From NCBI GenBank assembly GCA_946406115.1, contig OX291557.1:11378501-11442500 (forward strand): 64,000 bases of DNA. The letters are read 5' to 3'. Below are positions 1 through 12,911 of this stretch, piece by piece. The position numbers and the translations under genes were made by a program. This stretch comes from Apoda limacodes. Taxonomy: Eukaryota; Arthropoda; Insecta; Lepidoptera; Limacodidae. The notes beneath the pieces were generated by a model, which did no database searches, was not told the origin of the DNA, and saw nothing but the letters and a program-made list of their open reading frames with translations. Position 1 is the stretch's first letter, and every line of letters starts with the position of its first letter.

Positions 1-149
1 GACGCAGATAGATATGCACGCCTGACGTGTCGACAAAGCCTAACAAGCCAATCATTGGTATAATAATTAGAGAATTGCCGTAACAGCAGTCAGAGTTTCA
101 GTTAGAAGTTATGTAACAATATTGCAATGAAAACAATTGCTAAATAAAT

Positions 150-270
150 AAAGAGCTCTTGGCCAAGATGCGTCGGGCGTGGTCTGTCATTAGATGGGTA
201 ACCGCCTTGTGGCACATTTTAGCGAGCTCCTCCTGGCTTCGGAGCGCACGTTAAGCCGTCGCATAGTGAT
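150..270 (+). repeat. Short dispersed-repeat fragment (SINE-like)
   Basis: A fragment reading through gatgggtaaccgcc and ttcggagcgcacgttaagc. I recognise this wording from a dispersed repeat common in moth and butterfly genomes, where a 'gggtgaccgc...cctccgtgcttcggagggcacgttaa' block recurs. The recognition is from memory; no second copy was found in this window. Confidence 0.35.
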
Positions 271-3200
271 TCGACTAAAACAAGTTAGCTGGACATAGGA
301 TAAACCTACCTTTTATTGGCACTCCTACAATTATTGGAGCTCTAGGGTTTCAAAAAGAAAATTAGGCAATCCACAGATTCAGACAGTGTTTCTTGTGTAG
401 AAAATATAAAATTGATATTTTTCCTCTCTAAAATTGGCAACATTTGTATGTCAAAAACAACATGGCGTCGTACAAATGTCTTTTTCCTTACGAGCTAGAA
501 ATAAGATTTTTTTTTTGGATTTGTCATAAGATTAGTGCGTTTTAGATCGTTTAATATCTTATTATTTTGTCTAGCTGATATGGTGTTATTTTCGAATTCG
601 TGGAAAATGTTTATCTGATATGATAGGGGGAAAGGGAAAACCCAATTGTTCCAATACCAAGAATGGTTTCTGACTAGTTTCACGCGCTGGTTAGATAATG
701 AGGGCGGTACACAGGAAAGGGTTGGTAAGGTAAGTTTTATTTGCAGATTCAGTTTAAATATCGACCATTATTTTTTTTTATTGTAATTTTTATGTATTTT
801 CTTGTTTTGATTTACAATATTCCCGAGACACAGTAGATAGGTACATGTTCCTACTAGTTATCAGGCTGCAATTTACTTACAATGTATCATAATATTATTC
901 ATAATATAATCCACCACAACTTTCAGCTTTCAAATCATAATCATTATCAAATCACTTTGTTACATCTATTAATTTTTATCATTATTTTTATTTTAATCAA
1001 GTATTTTATGTGAGCGCATGCCAAAGAAAATCCGGACGGCAGGATTTACGACTTTTCAGTATAGAGTTATGAATTTTCAGACGATTTTCATCAAAGCTGG
1101 CCACAAACTGGTTTAAGTTCTGTAGAGAGCCTGGGTTCACTTTCTGACCCAAAAATCTGAATTAAGAAGTTTACCGTTATCATAAGCCACGCACAGCCGG
1201 CAACATCCGGTTCGCTTTCGACTTCCAAGTTCAACACAAGTTTCAGCGAGTCTAGAGATAAAACTAAGAGAAGGCGAGTTGGGGACTTATCACAATCACG
1301 TTGAAAAGCATAAATATGAGAAGTAGTGTGAGTGCTAATGACAGTGCAAGTCATAGGTTTTGACGAACTGCAATGCTTTAGACTATTGTGTAGAAGAAAA
1401 TCTACAAACCACTCTTATACGAAAACTCGGCAGTAGAATATGAAGGCAGGACACCAGTAATTCCATATGAAACCATGCCATTAAGAGGCAGCGCAAACGT
1501 GACAGAAAACTTGAGTAGAAACAATGATGACGCGATAGGTAACTACGCGTGCGTGAGTAGTACAGCTACATCTCAACTCACTGAGATTTTCATTGAAATA
1601 CATGAAATTAACTAATAATTTACTATTCATCATTGTTATCAAAAAATGCTTTTCCTCAGAGTTTAAAGCACTGTCACGGCTATGCTTTAGCAAAGTTGTA
1701 CACTATTAGCACTTAGAACTTAAAATATTTCTTTGCCATAACAAAAAAAACACTGAAAAGGGTTCAGTTTAGGATTTTTTTATAGAACAAAAGTTTCTTA
1801 TTAGTGTTTCCACGTTTTGCAGGATTTGAACTATATCCTGAAGAACAGACACTAAATTTTAGTCGGGAGAAACCTTTGCCAAAAAAAATAATTTAGGTAG
1901 TATAGACTCTTAAAAAAGGTCAGAAGCTTTATGGGCGGCTTGAAAACTAGCAGTCAAGTGGCGTCTAGCTCAACAACGTCTTGACCATTTATACTGGGTT
2001 AGTGCGGTGAACTATATATATTGCCTAAACCTTAACAACAAATAAAAATTAGAAAAACAATGCGAGATTTCTTCAAGTCCTTTATTATACTTTTCGACAT
2101 CATAGATTTTCACAGCACACTTTCGACACACCTTGGTCTTCATACATTATACATTCGTTTAAGGATGACGCGTGTCTTTAGTATTAAGATTAATTAAGTT
2201 ATAATGTGCTATATATGGAATACGACAGTAGCTCGATAAGCGGACTGTGATTTGAATTATATCTGTTTGACGCATTCCCAGTATATAACAGACACATCTG
2301 AATGATTGCCAATTTAAACGAGCTTGACGACGACTGGACTCCCTCGAGAAGACAAAACAGATATTCAACAATAAAATAATGCGCAAGTACTTAATACTTT
2401 GCAGCAACACATTTTTCTCTAAACACTTCGCCGCGACTATGTCTTACGGATACCGAATTTTACAGAACTACATATCCAACAGAAATAGTGTAAGTTTCAA
2501 AAAGTGTTACAAGATATGTCTACCAAGAATATGCAATGATAAACATTTGACATAATATGATCCTCAAGGCTAATAGCGTGCTTAATACAAACTAATTATG
2601 TACTTATTATCGACAAATACTGATTTAATCTTATCAATATGAAAAACGAGAATCTTGTATAACTTTTAACCAATACATTATAAAAAAAAACCTGGCACTT
2701 GCAGACCTAGACTATTTATTTCTGGAACATGTCTTCAAAATTTCATAATATAAATTATGTCAAAAAATAAGTACAGAGTTTCTTTGTATGAAGCACGTAA
2801 CATGGCGCCGCGGATCGTATACCTAGTCTTAAATTAACACGATTAATGATTATGTATCAATAATCCAATAATCCACTGCTTATAAGGTGCCTACATAAAA
2901 ATATTCATCTAAGTAACCGATTGTTCGTCCGTTTGGTTTGACATGGCCGGCGCCATTAAACAGGAAATCATAAATCCGCACGAGGCGCTTGCGCCACCGA
3001 CGCTCCTGAACTCTTCCGGAAACATGCTACTTCCAATATGGCGCATCTTCCGGATATGCGCTTTCCGGAGTAATTTGTGTCCGCCTAACATCCTCAGCTT
3101 TATGAGCACGTTAACTGAACTAGTCTATTCCGGTGTGTATCTCAGAATTTATAAAATGAAGACTATATTTAGTTGTTTAGACAATAATTTAATGAGAATA

Positions 3201-3955
3201 GTATAAATGCGTCAATTTTTTTATACTATTGTTGGTACAGGACGTTTTACATTTGCGAAATAACATAAACATATCATACCGATTCTTTGGATCCCTAAGA
3301 GTAATAAATAAGTACTTTTTAGTCCGTTCCGTTATGGTTTCCTAGTGCACCGTTGAGTATTCTATTTTAAGACATTCTTCCTATAGATTCTATATTTCAA
3401 TGTCATTAATTTGGGTAAAATTGGGCAAAGTACTACGACTATGAAAGAAAATCGAAGTGCTGAAGCGTTTGAATAACAGAGCCACGATGTGTGACCGGCT
3501 ACAATACCCAGATCACGAAACCAATTTTAGTCCGGAAAGGTTGGAAGATGTTTAAACTTCTAGTGTAGAAAGGACATTGCATTGACTTTCGAAATCATAA
3601 CGTTGATTTTTTATAGGTTTTTTCAAAATGACACAGTTTCTACTTCGATTTGAAGCTATTCTATTACTATAATAGTATCGGTCTTTATCTATGAAGTTAG
3701 TCTTGTTGAGTCGGTGGTCAATCATCAAAACTACAGTCGCCATATTAAAATTTTGTGTACTTACGAGACACTAGCGACAGACACGGCCACAGGCACCGGG
3801 TCAGATAATTTATTGCACTGTATATAGTACGGATAATTTTAAATTTAATTTTTCTATGGCTGGCTAAGCAATGTAATTTCGAATATATTTTATATTAAAA
3901 TCATTTTTTTAAATTAATGTATGGTTGTCATCACATCTTTTTGGGCACGTTCAAA
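271..3955. other. AT-rich non-coding stretch, no gene recognised
   Basis: Only short chance ORFs are present, with no codon bias or recognisable domain. A locally GC-richer patch at about 2940-3130 is open in both strands (66-87 codons) but matches no protein family I know. A phrase at about 2790-2812 (tttgtatgaagcacg...ggcgccgcg) recurs loosely at 28828-28853, which suggests old repeat DNA. Confidence 0.6.
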
Positions 3956-3959
3956 AATA

Positions 3960-4165
3960 CAAGACAAGTAGTTCTGGAATTGAGTTCTGTCAGCGAGGTG
4001 GCAAACCACGTAGTAAAACGAATTGTGGAAACTGATGGATGATACTCAAGCTGAGTTAGCGGCAGCTTTCGACGTAAGCATCGAAACAACATTGATACAT
4101 TTGTGCCGAATCGGCAAGGCAAAAAAAGCTTGAAAAATAGGTGCAAAATAATCGGCAGCGCGACG
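3960..4165 (+). pseudogene. mariner transposase N-terminal remnant
   Basis: Translating the plus strand in shifting frames gives RGGKPRSKTN, then AELAAAFDVSIETTLIHL and CRIGKAKKA. This matches the second helix-turn-helix of mariner-type transposases, whose usual form is ELAxxxxVxxxTVxxHLxxIGKxKK just before the WVPHEL motif. The frame changes at least once and a stop follows AKKA, so it is dead. It directly abuts the 5'-truncated LINE copy that begins at about 4181. No catalytic DDD region and no terminal inverted repeats were seen. The family call is from motif recognition only. Confidence 0.5.
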
Positions 4166-4180
4166 TGAACCTTATGGCAA

Positions 4181-6147
4181 GCTAAAATTCTTAAGCAAAC
4201 TGCATATGAGGCTTGGACCACGGCTAGCAATAATAAGGATCCGAATATTTCTGAGTTAAAACGCAAATTAAATGCTGCCTCGAGGTTCAGTAAGAAAGCA
4301 ACTGCCAGAGCAATTTTCCAATTCATTGGCGAAATAGGTGGGCGACTTGCGAGCTATCCCTCTGGGAGTCGTGCTTTCTGGACGCTTGCCAAAGCTGCCG
4401 AGGGGAACTTTTGCCAGTCGTCGTTACCACCACTGCTAAAGACCGATGGTGACTTGGCCCATAGTGCTAAAGAGAAAGCCGATCTACTGGGCAGTCTCTT
4501 TGCCTCGAACTCGAACATGAACGATAAAGGCGCTGTACCACCTACTATACCGTGGTGCGGTAAGACCATGTCCGGCGGGCGTTGCTTTCTCTAGACGTTC
4601 ATAAGTCGAGTGGGCCAGGCGGTATACCAGCAGTGGTGCTTAAGCAGTGTGCTCCTGAGTTATGTCCTGTACTCACGCGCCTCTTCGCGCTTTCCTACCA
4701 CACTAGGCAATTTCCGTCTTCATCGAAGACTGCGAATGTGCACCCGGTGCCCAAAAAGGGCGATAGATCAGATCCATCGAATTACAGGCCTATCGCAATT
4801 ACTTCTCATCTCTCCAAGGTGATGGAGCGTGTGATCAACATACAGCTTCTAAGATACCTAGAAGTACACGATCTGGTCAGTAACCGTCAATATGGCTTTC
4901 GCCACGGTCGCTCAACTGATGACCTTCTAGTGTATCTCACACACCGATGGGCACTAGCCATTGAGAGTCAGGGGGAGGCACTGGCATGTAGCCTGGACAT
5001 AGCGAAGGCGTTCGATCGGGTCTGGCACCGCGGTCTGCTATCGAAGTTGCCATCTTACGGAGTGCCCGAGGGTTTGTGCAAATGGGTGGCTAGCTTTTTG
5101 TCTGGCAGACGCATACGAACCGTAGTTGACGGTAGTTGCTCTGATAGCATGGACATTAATGCTGGTGTCCCGCAAGTCTCTGTGCTGCCTCCTACACTGT
5201 TTCTACTGCATATCAATGACATGTTGGACATCAACATTATACATTGCTATAAGGATGACAGTACTGGAGACGCTTTTTACACGGGTCGTGCAAACATGCC
5301 TTGTTCTGTTGTGGAGGAAACACGTCAAGAATTTGTGTTTCAAATCGAGATCGGTCTGTCCAAGGTCTCTGACTGGGGACGGGTAAACCTGGTCCGATTC
5401 AACCCTACAAAGACACAAGTGTGCGCGTTCACCGCTAAGAAAACTCCATTCACTGTAGTCCCACAATTCCAGAACACTCCCCTCTCCATCTCCAAGAGCA
5501 TTGGGATCCTTGGTGTTGACATCTCCAGCGATGTTCAGTTTCGAGATCATTTACAAGATAAGGTGAAGCTGGCGTCCAAAAAACTTGGTGTACTCAACAG
5601 AGCGAAGCAGTACTTCACGTCGGGGCAAAGGTTGTTACTTTACAAATCGCAAGTTCGGCCCCATATGGAGTACTGCTGCCATCTCTGGGCAGGTGCACCC
5701 GGATACCAGCTTGGCCCTTTTGACTCGGTTTAACGACGGGCTGTGAGAATTGTCGACGATTCCAAACTCACTTGCGGTATCGAGCCCTTAAGTCTGAGGA
5801 GCGGCTTTGCCTTCCTGTGTGTGTTTACCGCTTGTACAATGGGTTGTGTTCTGCGGAATTGTTCGAAATGATGCCCACGGCTACTTTCTACCATCGCATC
5901 GCTCGCCATCGGCAGGGAATTCATTCTCACACTTTAGAACCTAAATGGTCGCGTACAGTGCGGTTTCAGAGAAACTTCCTCCCGCGAAAGCTTAAGTTAT
6001 GGAATGAGCTCCCTGCCAAGGTTTTCTGCAAGGACTATTGAGGTGATACCCTTGGTGTTGCAAGCGTCCATAGGCTACGGTGACCGCTTACCATCAGGCG
6101 GACCGTAAGCTTGTTTGCCACCTTAGTGGTATAAAAAAAAAAAAAAA
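4181..6147 (+). mobile_element. Non-LTR retrotransposon, copy A (5' truncated)
   Basis: Homology to the longest copy (32287-35921, opposite strand) begins at agctaaaattcttaagc and runs to the 3' end, which carries ccaccttagtggtat followed by a 14-15 base A run at about 6132-6147. The copy lacks the endonuclease half, as expected from incomplete target-primed reverse transcription. It has a deletion of about 30 bp near 4570, where the phrase coding for PEISITQREVRR is missing, plus further point mutations. The jockey/CR1-like group is suggested by the APE-type endonuclease and RT layout of the longest copy; the exact clade is not established. Confidence 0.9.
4582..5733 (+). pseudogene. Reverse transcriptase domain of LINE copy A
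   Basis: A 383-codon open frame covers the RT core. It starts just before HKSSGPGGIPAVVLKQ and continues through SNYRPIAITS, the AFDRVWHRGLL block and GVPQVSVLPPTLFLLHINDM. The catalytic box reads YKDD where the sister copies have YADD; both aspartates are kept but the alanine is lost. GVPQGS has become GVPQVS. The frame stops at TAA where sister copies have CAA (the Q of SVQRRAV), and the remaining RT C-terminus continues in other frames to about 6041. The copy is therefore inactive. The annotated start is only the first start codon in a truncated frame, not a biological start. Confidence 0.85.
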
Positions 6148-7735
6148 GCATGCGACGCGAAATTACAAAATATTAACAAAAAGAGTTTATTACCGTCCGG
6201 TTCAGCTGACTTTTTCAGAAAGGATATCCACAAATTTCGACTGTGCTGGCAAAGATGCATTAATAGCATGGGTGAATACTTCGATTACTATATAAACACG
6301 AAAGAAATCGTTTTATTATGTTTTTAGACCGCGAAGACATTGAGGAACATACACACAAAAAGAAAGAAAAAAAACGTACAGACCAGTAAACCTTTTTCGG
6401 AGTCTTGTCGGCTAAAAATAAAAACAAAGAATAACTTTCAAAGACTCAATAAGCTATTGGTGCTGTCACAAATTAGTATACAATTTTGACTATCAAACAA
6501 ATATCAAAAACGCTCGACCCAAAGGCATTTTAGAAAGTAACACAGCCGTACCTAAGCAAAGAAATAGTACGAAAGGTATTGTTTGTGGAAAAAATGAAAA
6601 AGCAAACAGTTGCGCATTCCACAGGCTAGTGCACGTGGTGCATTCCGAAGGGGTCATGCACCATACAAGCGCGTGCGTGGAAACAAGTGCAATGTTCCCC
6701 GACCAATCCGGGCGCAGCCGTTGCGCATGCACATTTCGTTCCACGGACCAAACGCTACGGACGGAAAATTAACAACCTGCAAGCGTCTTGTTTGTATGTA
6801 TGTATATAATGTCAACATTATTAGGATTTATTAGTTCAGTTACGAGACGAAGTTATAACACCGATTTCCCAATACGGTATAGGTATCTTACCCTGTACGA
6901 AGTGGCTGACATAACAAATCTACAAAAAACACATAATTTAACGAGAAAAATAGAAAATTAAGAAAATATATCGTAAATAAACTCTAAAAATCGTACGTTT
7001 ACGAATTGTACATTTAAAATTCAAATAAGTCAGAAAAATAGGGCATGTCTAATTGTGAAAAACAAATGAAAGGTGTTCAAAACACTCATTAAATATCGCA
7101 ACCTTTGCCTAGATACAATCTATAGAAGCCATTTAGTAAGTAAGTCAACGATAAGTAGGTATATGAGTGAAACATTGTAAGACAGTTGGGGTGCAGTGCT
7201 AGGCTAGGTACTGTTCGGTTAGCATTCCGCGAGGCCGGGAAAGCGGCAGAAGCTCGTGCGCGCACCGGTCGCTCGAAGCACAGAGACGTAATAAGGTCTG
7301 TCGACCTCATAGGCTTCGCAAGAATGCGGCCACCTCCGGAGTCCGGACTCAAGCCTCGTGTTCATGTCGTTCACCAACGGTCGCCCTATTGCTTGTATTT
7401 ATAAATAACTGGGAAATCAACTATTATTTGTGCAAAAATATCCGTATCACATTTTATATGAAGGTGTAATGAAGAGGCTACCTACGTTTTTAAACGCAAC
7501 GTCGAAGATTCGTGGATTTTGAACCAATAGTTTTTGGTACAACAGACAACTTAGTTTTTTTATTAGCTAAGACGAAAGTCCTATATATATCACCGCTGAC
7601 CATTGTAGAGTAATTACCATTCTATCTCTACCATCTATATTTAAACCATACCATAGATAATAACTTCAGTGCTAATTCTTTGTATGGTTTTAAACTAAAT
7701 CACGGTATTCGTAGGTAAGATAAATAATTAGTAAC
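6148..7735. other. Non-coding, no gene recognised
   Basis: AT-rich sequence with two GC-richer patches, 6600-6770 and 7180-7390. Each carries overlapping ORFs of 72-87 codons on both strands that look like chance open frames in GC-rich DNA. No family, splice pattern or repeat copy within the window was recognised for either patch. Confidence 0.55.
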
Positions 7736-8050
7736 TGGAGGACCGAGCTTCGCTCGTTTTTTTAACAACGCCATCTATTGTCAAGTAGCTTTAGTGTCTG
7801 TAAAAATAATAGTATTACTACTCGCCAACAAATTTCAGGAAGAATCCTTTTTTTCAGTTTATCATTGACTAAAACACGAATAAAACGACGTATTTTATAA
7901 ATGAAAGCTAGCTAGATCGATTTATCGCCCCCGAAACCCGCTGTATACTAAATTTCATGAAAATCGTTGGAGCCGTTTCCGAGATTTGATTATAAATATA
8001 TATATACAAATATACAAGAATTTCTCGTTTAAAGATATTAGATATCTGTT
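7736..8050 (+). repeat. Dispersed LINE/SINE 3' tail-like repeat
   Basis: The block starts at ggaggaccgagcttcgctcg and contains atcgatttatcgcccccgaa and aaatcgttggagccgtttcc, then a TA-rich run and a tail ending gctcgt-like tttaaagatattagat. This order of phrases is familiar from 3' tails of dispersed elements in Lepidoptera, probably of an RTE-type LINE or the SINE that uses it. No coding part remains. The class is inference from memory. Confidence 0.5.
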
Positions 8051-9129
8051 ACTTTATTACTTGATACAGATATTGACAGTTTGATTTAAATTTTTTCTTA
8101 GTAAACAGTAAAATTGATTTTTAATAAAATATCTTGGGAGCTTTGATGTTTTTTTTTATTTTTACTGTTTTTGATTTACAAAACAAATAAAGCTCTGTCT
8201 AAGAACACGTTGACGAGTTTGTAACAAGGTATATGTAGAAATAATACTGCGAAAAATTTGAGTCGAAATATCCAAAATATCTGACGTCTCAATATCTCAC
8301 AAAATCCTACTAATATTAAAATCTAGTCGAACAAGGGAGTTTTCCTCGCCAAAGTTTTATTAACGGGTGCAGTTTAGTCGTGAACATTCGGCGTGACCTC
8401 TGACCAAAAACTCACCCGCGTTTTTCTTGTACCTATTTAGAAGAAATCCTTATGGAATGTCTTGCGAATGTTTTAGATCACGATGTGCCTAGTGCTGCTT
8501 CGACTACATTTTTGCAGATTTAGCGTCGCGTTGGATACAAACTGTCATTTACGCGCCCAACTTATCTACATAACTAGATGCATGTACATTTGTATGTAAA
8601 TTGAGTGATCATAGGTAAAATTATATCTATAAGTTGTTATACAACTATATCAGTTAGCGTTCTTATAATAGGCTTGTAGCCTTCCGAAAAAAAAAATGTG
8701 TTTAAATCAGGCGTGAATTTCTAAAAAGTTTAGTGGTCGAGATTTGATATAAAACTAAAATAAAACCACCACAAATGTGGAAGGAGGCAAGTTTAACACA
8801 TTCCCCAGGTTCGAGCCGTAAATTACAAAAAGGCGAGCAGCGGCGCCGGCGCCGCCGGGAGGTGCGCTTGTTACGATATTTGAACAAATTCCCGGCGGTG
8901 TTAATCTGCATAATAATAACAGTGGGCACAAAGCGGTTGCCGACTCCCATTATACCCGAGCACGGTCAGGCAAAAGTAGGGTTGCCATCAATCTTCTTTT
9001 CCTTGGATATTTTCATTGGTAGCCTCCAGGGAAATAATATAGGGTACTAAGTTCAAATGTGTCCGAGTTTTTAAAATCTTACAAGACCTACTTCAAATTC
9101 ACTTTGATTAAGTTTTATATAGGACTATT
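8051..9129. other. Non-coding, no gene recognised
   Basis: AT-rich DNA with a GC-rich patch at 8818-8870 (cggcgccggcgccgccggg). The patch gives arginine-rich ORFs on both strands (91 and 82 codons), which is the expected by-product of simple GC repeats and is not taken as coding. Confidence 0.5.
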
Positions 9130-9435
9130 TGCTTGCCAGCTTTTATACGTCCCCAATGTTAGGGCTACCCTCATAAGCGAGGGTGATATGGGCCATAGTC
9201 CACACGCGGGCACAGTGCGGATTGTGGACTTCACATCCATCTTCTTTTTTTTTTTTTGACGTATGCAGGTTTCCTCACGATGTTTCCCTTCACCAAAAAG
9301 CCAGTGGTTTGAATAAATAAATCAGTGTACTTGAGTTATTATGAAAAGACTCATAGGAACACGCCGACTCCGAGGTTCGAACTTCCGCCACTTGAGACGT
9401 GAAGTGAAATTTAAACCCCTTGGCCACCATCGACT
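9130..9435 (-). mobile_element. tRNA-derived SINE
   Basis: Read on the minus strand, the 5' end has a good RNA polymerase III A box, TGGCCAAGGGG (9416-9426). It is followed about 35 bp later by a B box, GTTCGAACC (9374-9382), which is the spacing of a tRNA promoter. The body then reads gaaacatcgtgaggaaacc, an A-rich stretch at about 9245-9258, gtggactatggcccatatc and a 3' end near gggacgtataaaagctgg. The body phrases match a SINE I know to be abundant in Lepidoptera. No clean target-site duplication was found. Confidence 0.7.
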
Positions 9436-10950
9436 ATTTATTAAAACATAAATAGAAATAACATTGTGATAATGTGGCTGCTTTCTCATAGGGTTTTTAC
9501 TCATATTATGACATATGATATGACCTATTTAGAAATGTGTGATGGTAACCCTAAAGGCGCTGTCGGGTGGCGCCCGCGCCGCACCGTCCACCTCAGGGCA
9601 AACGCATACCGCGCCGCTGTCAATGAACGCCATAACAAGATTCCCTGCCCGATTACATCTCTGGCCAAAACGCGAAAGTTCAAACATTTTGCAACACTGA
9701 AGCGCTCCTCATTTTCATCAAGAATTATCAGTCGACGTGTTTTTCGACGTGTGTAATTTAACATTTATGCCGACCAATTCGCGAATTGTATTTCGTTAGT
9801 TTTAAATTTTAAAAGAGTAATGATGAACTTTACTTAAGACATTTAATTCATCATTATCTCAGCTAGCACAATTGTTGAACGTAGGCCATATTACTATTTC
9901 ACTACGGCCGCCACTGAGCAGTGGCTTTCTGCGTTTGTAAATAGGTCTCATGTAGAGATTGAAAACCGGGCCCGGACGGGACCGGTGCCCTTTTAGACAT
10001 CCATCGGGCCCGGTAGGTACGAAAGCTGCGGCACGGAAGCCCCAACTTGTAGAAAATTGGCATGGCAAGAGTTGCGAACCGCGATGTTGCCGTACTGATA
10101 GCCATAATACCTAAAGTTAATGTTATTATCAAAAGAATATAGTTATTGCTCTTAAGAATTTGTTTTGTTTTTACTAAAGCTACCAAAGTTTATCTATCTA
10201 AGTTTATGAGACAAGTTTAGTACATTAGGCTGCGTTATTAGTTTCTTATTCTAATACTATGTTTTCAAATAGTTACATTAGTATTAGTAATTAACTTTAA
10301 GCAAGCAGGTCTTTTTCTTTACTCTGTAGAGTATTAGTAATAAAATTGCGGGCGACTTCTTAAAAAATCTGACTACTTTCCAAACTTTTTCTCGAAATCC
10401 TCTAAATCCAGGCATTTCACCAGCGCGTGGAACATCATTTCTATCCTTAACTTAATTACTGAATACTAATGCTTGCTTAAACTTATTTAGTAACACTAAT
10501 GTTACTATTCCGTTCATAAGTGAAACTAAGCTAACTAATTCTGTATTAAAATCTCGTGATTTTGAGACTGATTAAGACTGATTATTGTTGATTTGCTGTT
10601 TTGAAATAAAAATTATTCCGTAACATTGAATCATAGTAAAGCAAATTTTCATAAAATACTTTAAAGGTTTCATCCTAACACCGCAACCCGGGCCCGGCCG
10701 GGTTGAAAAACATACCGGGTTGCAATCACTAGTCGCATGTTGACTTGGCAGTAGGCAGCTATTTTTATTTAGGTTTGACGAGCGATGTGGCCTGCTTAGT
10801 GCTACTTCATGCTAGCTGTTCTACTGCAGTAAGCTCCTTTAGTAATTCAGCGAATTATGTCATCATACAATTAAACCCCTATCATAGATCTTTTCATAGC
10901 TCGCAGAACCACTTTGAATAGATTTAGGAGGCCAACAGCGATCATGTTTT
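9436..10950. other. Non-coding, no gene recognised
   Basis: Mostly AT-rich. A GC-rich patch at about 9965-10040 contains gggcccgg twice, and a similar gggcccgg core recurs in the hairpin at 10684-10705. The ORFs on both strands at 9525-9764 and 9859-10186 show no recognisable domain. Confidence 0.5.
10684..10705. other. Perfect GC hairpin
   Basis: The arms caacccgg (10684-10691) and ccgggttg (10698-10705) are perfect reverse complements around a 6-base loop gcccgg. A further ccgggttgcaa follows 11 bases later. It stands out in AT-rich flanks. No gene end lies next to it, so it is not called a terminator. Confidence 0.5.
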
Positions 10951-11745
10951 TGACTGATGGTAAGCAGTCACCGTAGCCTATGGACGCTTGCAACACCAGG
11001 GGTATCACTCACGCGTTGCCGACCCTTCAGAAATCTAATAACTACTTTCTTGAAAAACCCTATACTGTAGTCCTTTTTTATATGCAGTAGAAACAGCAAA
11101 GGAGATAGCACAGAGCCTCGCGGGACACCAGCATTAATGCTCATGCTATCAGAGCAACTACCATCAACTACGGCTCGTATGCATCTGCCGGACAAAAAGC
11201 TAGCCAACCATTTGCACAAACCCTCGGGCACTCCGTAAGATGGCATCTGCGATAGAAGACCCCGGTGCCAGACCCGATCGAATGCCTTCACTTTGTCCAG
11301 GCTACATGCCAATGCCTCCCCCTGACTCTTAATGGCCAGTGCACATTGGTGTGTGAGATACACTAGAAGGTCACCAGTTGAGCGACCGTGGCGAAAGGAA
11401 TATTGACGGTCGCTAATCAGGTCGTGTTTTTCTAGGTTTCCTTTTTAGAGGAGAGAGGTAATAGCGATAGGCCTGTTATTCGATGGATCTGATCTATTGC
11501 TCTTTTTGGGCACCGACTTCAAATAAGCAGTCTTCCATGAAGACGGAAATTGCCGAGTATCGTAGGAAAGCGCGAAGTGGCGCGTAAATAGAGGACATAA
11601 CTTAGGAACACACTGTGTGGACACCACTGCTGGTATACTTTCTGGCCCACTCGACTTATGAACGTCTAAAGAAAGCAATTGTGTTATGGTGATTTCCGGC
11701 ATGGTCTAACCGCACCACGGTATAGTAGGTGGTACAGCGCCTTTA
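10951..11745 (-). mobile_element. Non-LTR retrotransposon, copy B (deleted at both ends and inside)
   Basis: Same family as copy A, on the minus strand. It contains the RT N-terminal part (SSGPESIPAVVSTQC, 11445-11702) and the RT core up to VPRGSVLSPLLFLLHI. The sequence then jumps at about 11083 straight to the C-terminal GRQRVSDTPGVASVHRLR. That internal deletion removes the catalytic YADD region and the rest of RT. The 3' poly(A) is missing; homology starts abruptly at ctgatggtaagcag near 10951. The 5' end is truncated near 11745. This is a dead fragment. Confidence 0.88.
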
Positions 11746-11994
11746 TCACTAGATATTAGTTATATGCAATAAAAAGTTAAATTATCGGATATTATGAACC
11801 TAAAGTTAAAGGAAATAGGGTTGCATTCCTGCCGTTTGATTACAGAACTCTTAAAATCAATCAAGTGCTTTTAGAGATAATTTATGGCAGGGAACATAAA
11901 AGACAATCAAGAAAATTTTAACATTTTACTACAGTTCGCTGTTCCAGACTCTTTTCTTAATTTTTTACATCGAAGTTTAATAAATGGCATCGTT
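11746..11994. other. AT-rich non-coding
   Basis: No feature was recognised between LINE copy B and the RT scrap that follows. Confidence 0.5.
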
Positions 11995-12062
11995 TGTTAG
12001 TTATTGAATAGTAATGGCCTAATGACAAACACTTGAGGCACGCCAGATTGGTCTTGACTAAA
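11995..12062 (-). pseudogene. Tiny reverse-transcriptase scrap
   Basis: The minus strand encodes SQDQSGVPQVFVIRPLLFN, which matches the non-LTR RT signature SGVPQGSVIGPLLFN with three changes. Nothing recognisable flanks it. It differs from the other RT copies here (GVPQGSVLSPTLF and GVPQGSILGPFLF), so it probably comes from a separate, older insertion. Confidence 0.45.
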
Positions 12063-12075
12063 CATAATGTACATA

Positions 12076-12640
12076 TTTTAACTGCTTTATTCCTTGACAT
12101 GAATGATTAGTTATTTCCTAAACAAACTGAATGATTTAAACTTTATAAAATTATTTTTGCAATATCTTTTCAAATGCCCAAGTAAAATATATAATAAAAA
12201 AATATAAATTTAAATATAAGTTTTAATAATTTTAATATAAGTTTTTTTATAGTTTTCTAACTTGCGTATTCTATAATTTGAGCAAGAGCAATTGGAAAAC
12301 TTAGCTTTAGCTAGTTTAGCTTCTCCTTCAAACGGATCTCAAAAGCTGAACATTGTTTACATATATGTTTTTAACACGGCAGGATAGACTCTTAACTGCT
12401 TTATTCTCTGATACGAATGAGTTATCCTTAAATCATTGTAGTTATTTTTTTAAATATGAAAACAAATAATTTTAATTTTTTTTGAATTAATTATATAAAA
12501 AAATATTGTTCCTTTACGTATTTTATAAATTGTGCAAGAGTAATTTCAAACGAACTTTAGCCATTTCAACTTTTTCTCTTAAATGGTTTCAAAAACATAA
12601 TATTTTTTACATAGATTTTGATTTAGATAAACTTGTGTAA
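12076..12640. repeat. Diverged direct tandem duplication
   Basis: Two units align in the same order. Each begins taactgctttattc (12078 and 12393), is followed by a gaatga-like phrase and an AT-rich middle, then gtattctataatttgagcaagag (12266 on) against gtattttataaattgtgcaagag (12517 on), and then matching phrases over the next 80 bp. The period is about 250-315 bp because of indels. Identity is low, so the duplication is old. Confidence 0.5.
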
Positions 12641-12911
12641 ATGAGCCAATTTGTACCGTCTGGTCTAGTTTCTTCTGGCTGATCGCTTCCAAAATGTCTT
12701 TAATCGCTCTAAAGAAACACTATTGAGTGCCATGCAGGATTAACATTCTTAATTAAAATAACATCGCGTATCACATTTCACAACTAAAAAAAAATCCCAT
12801 CCCAACAACTGTAACAAGAAATAGAAAAATGTTTGACAGTGTCCAAAAAAGTGTGCGTATACTTTAGTGAGAACGAGAAGTGCCAATATTTAATGGTTAT
12901 GAATAAGTAGG

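Noticed and set aside
3931..4326. 131-codon minus-strand ORF
   Set aside because: It is the reverse strand of the mariner scrap and of LINE copy A (the same antisense frame recurs opposite copies D and E).
8775..9050. Arg-rich ORF of 91 codons on plus strand and its partner on minus
   Set aside because: Produced by a short CGG/GCC-rich patch; both strands open, which is the usual artefact.
10684..10705. GC hairpin as a transcription terminator
   Set aside because: No T run follows and there is no gene end; intrinsic terminators of this kind are bacterial, and the window is eukaryotic.
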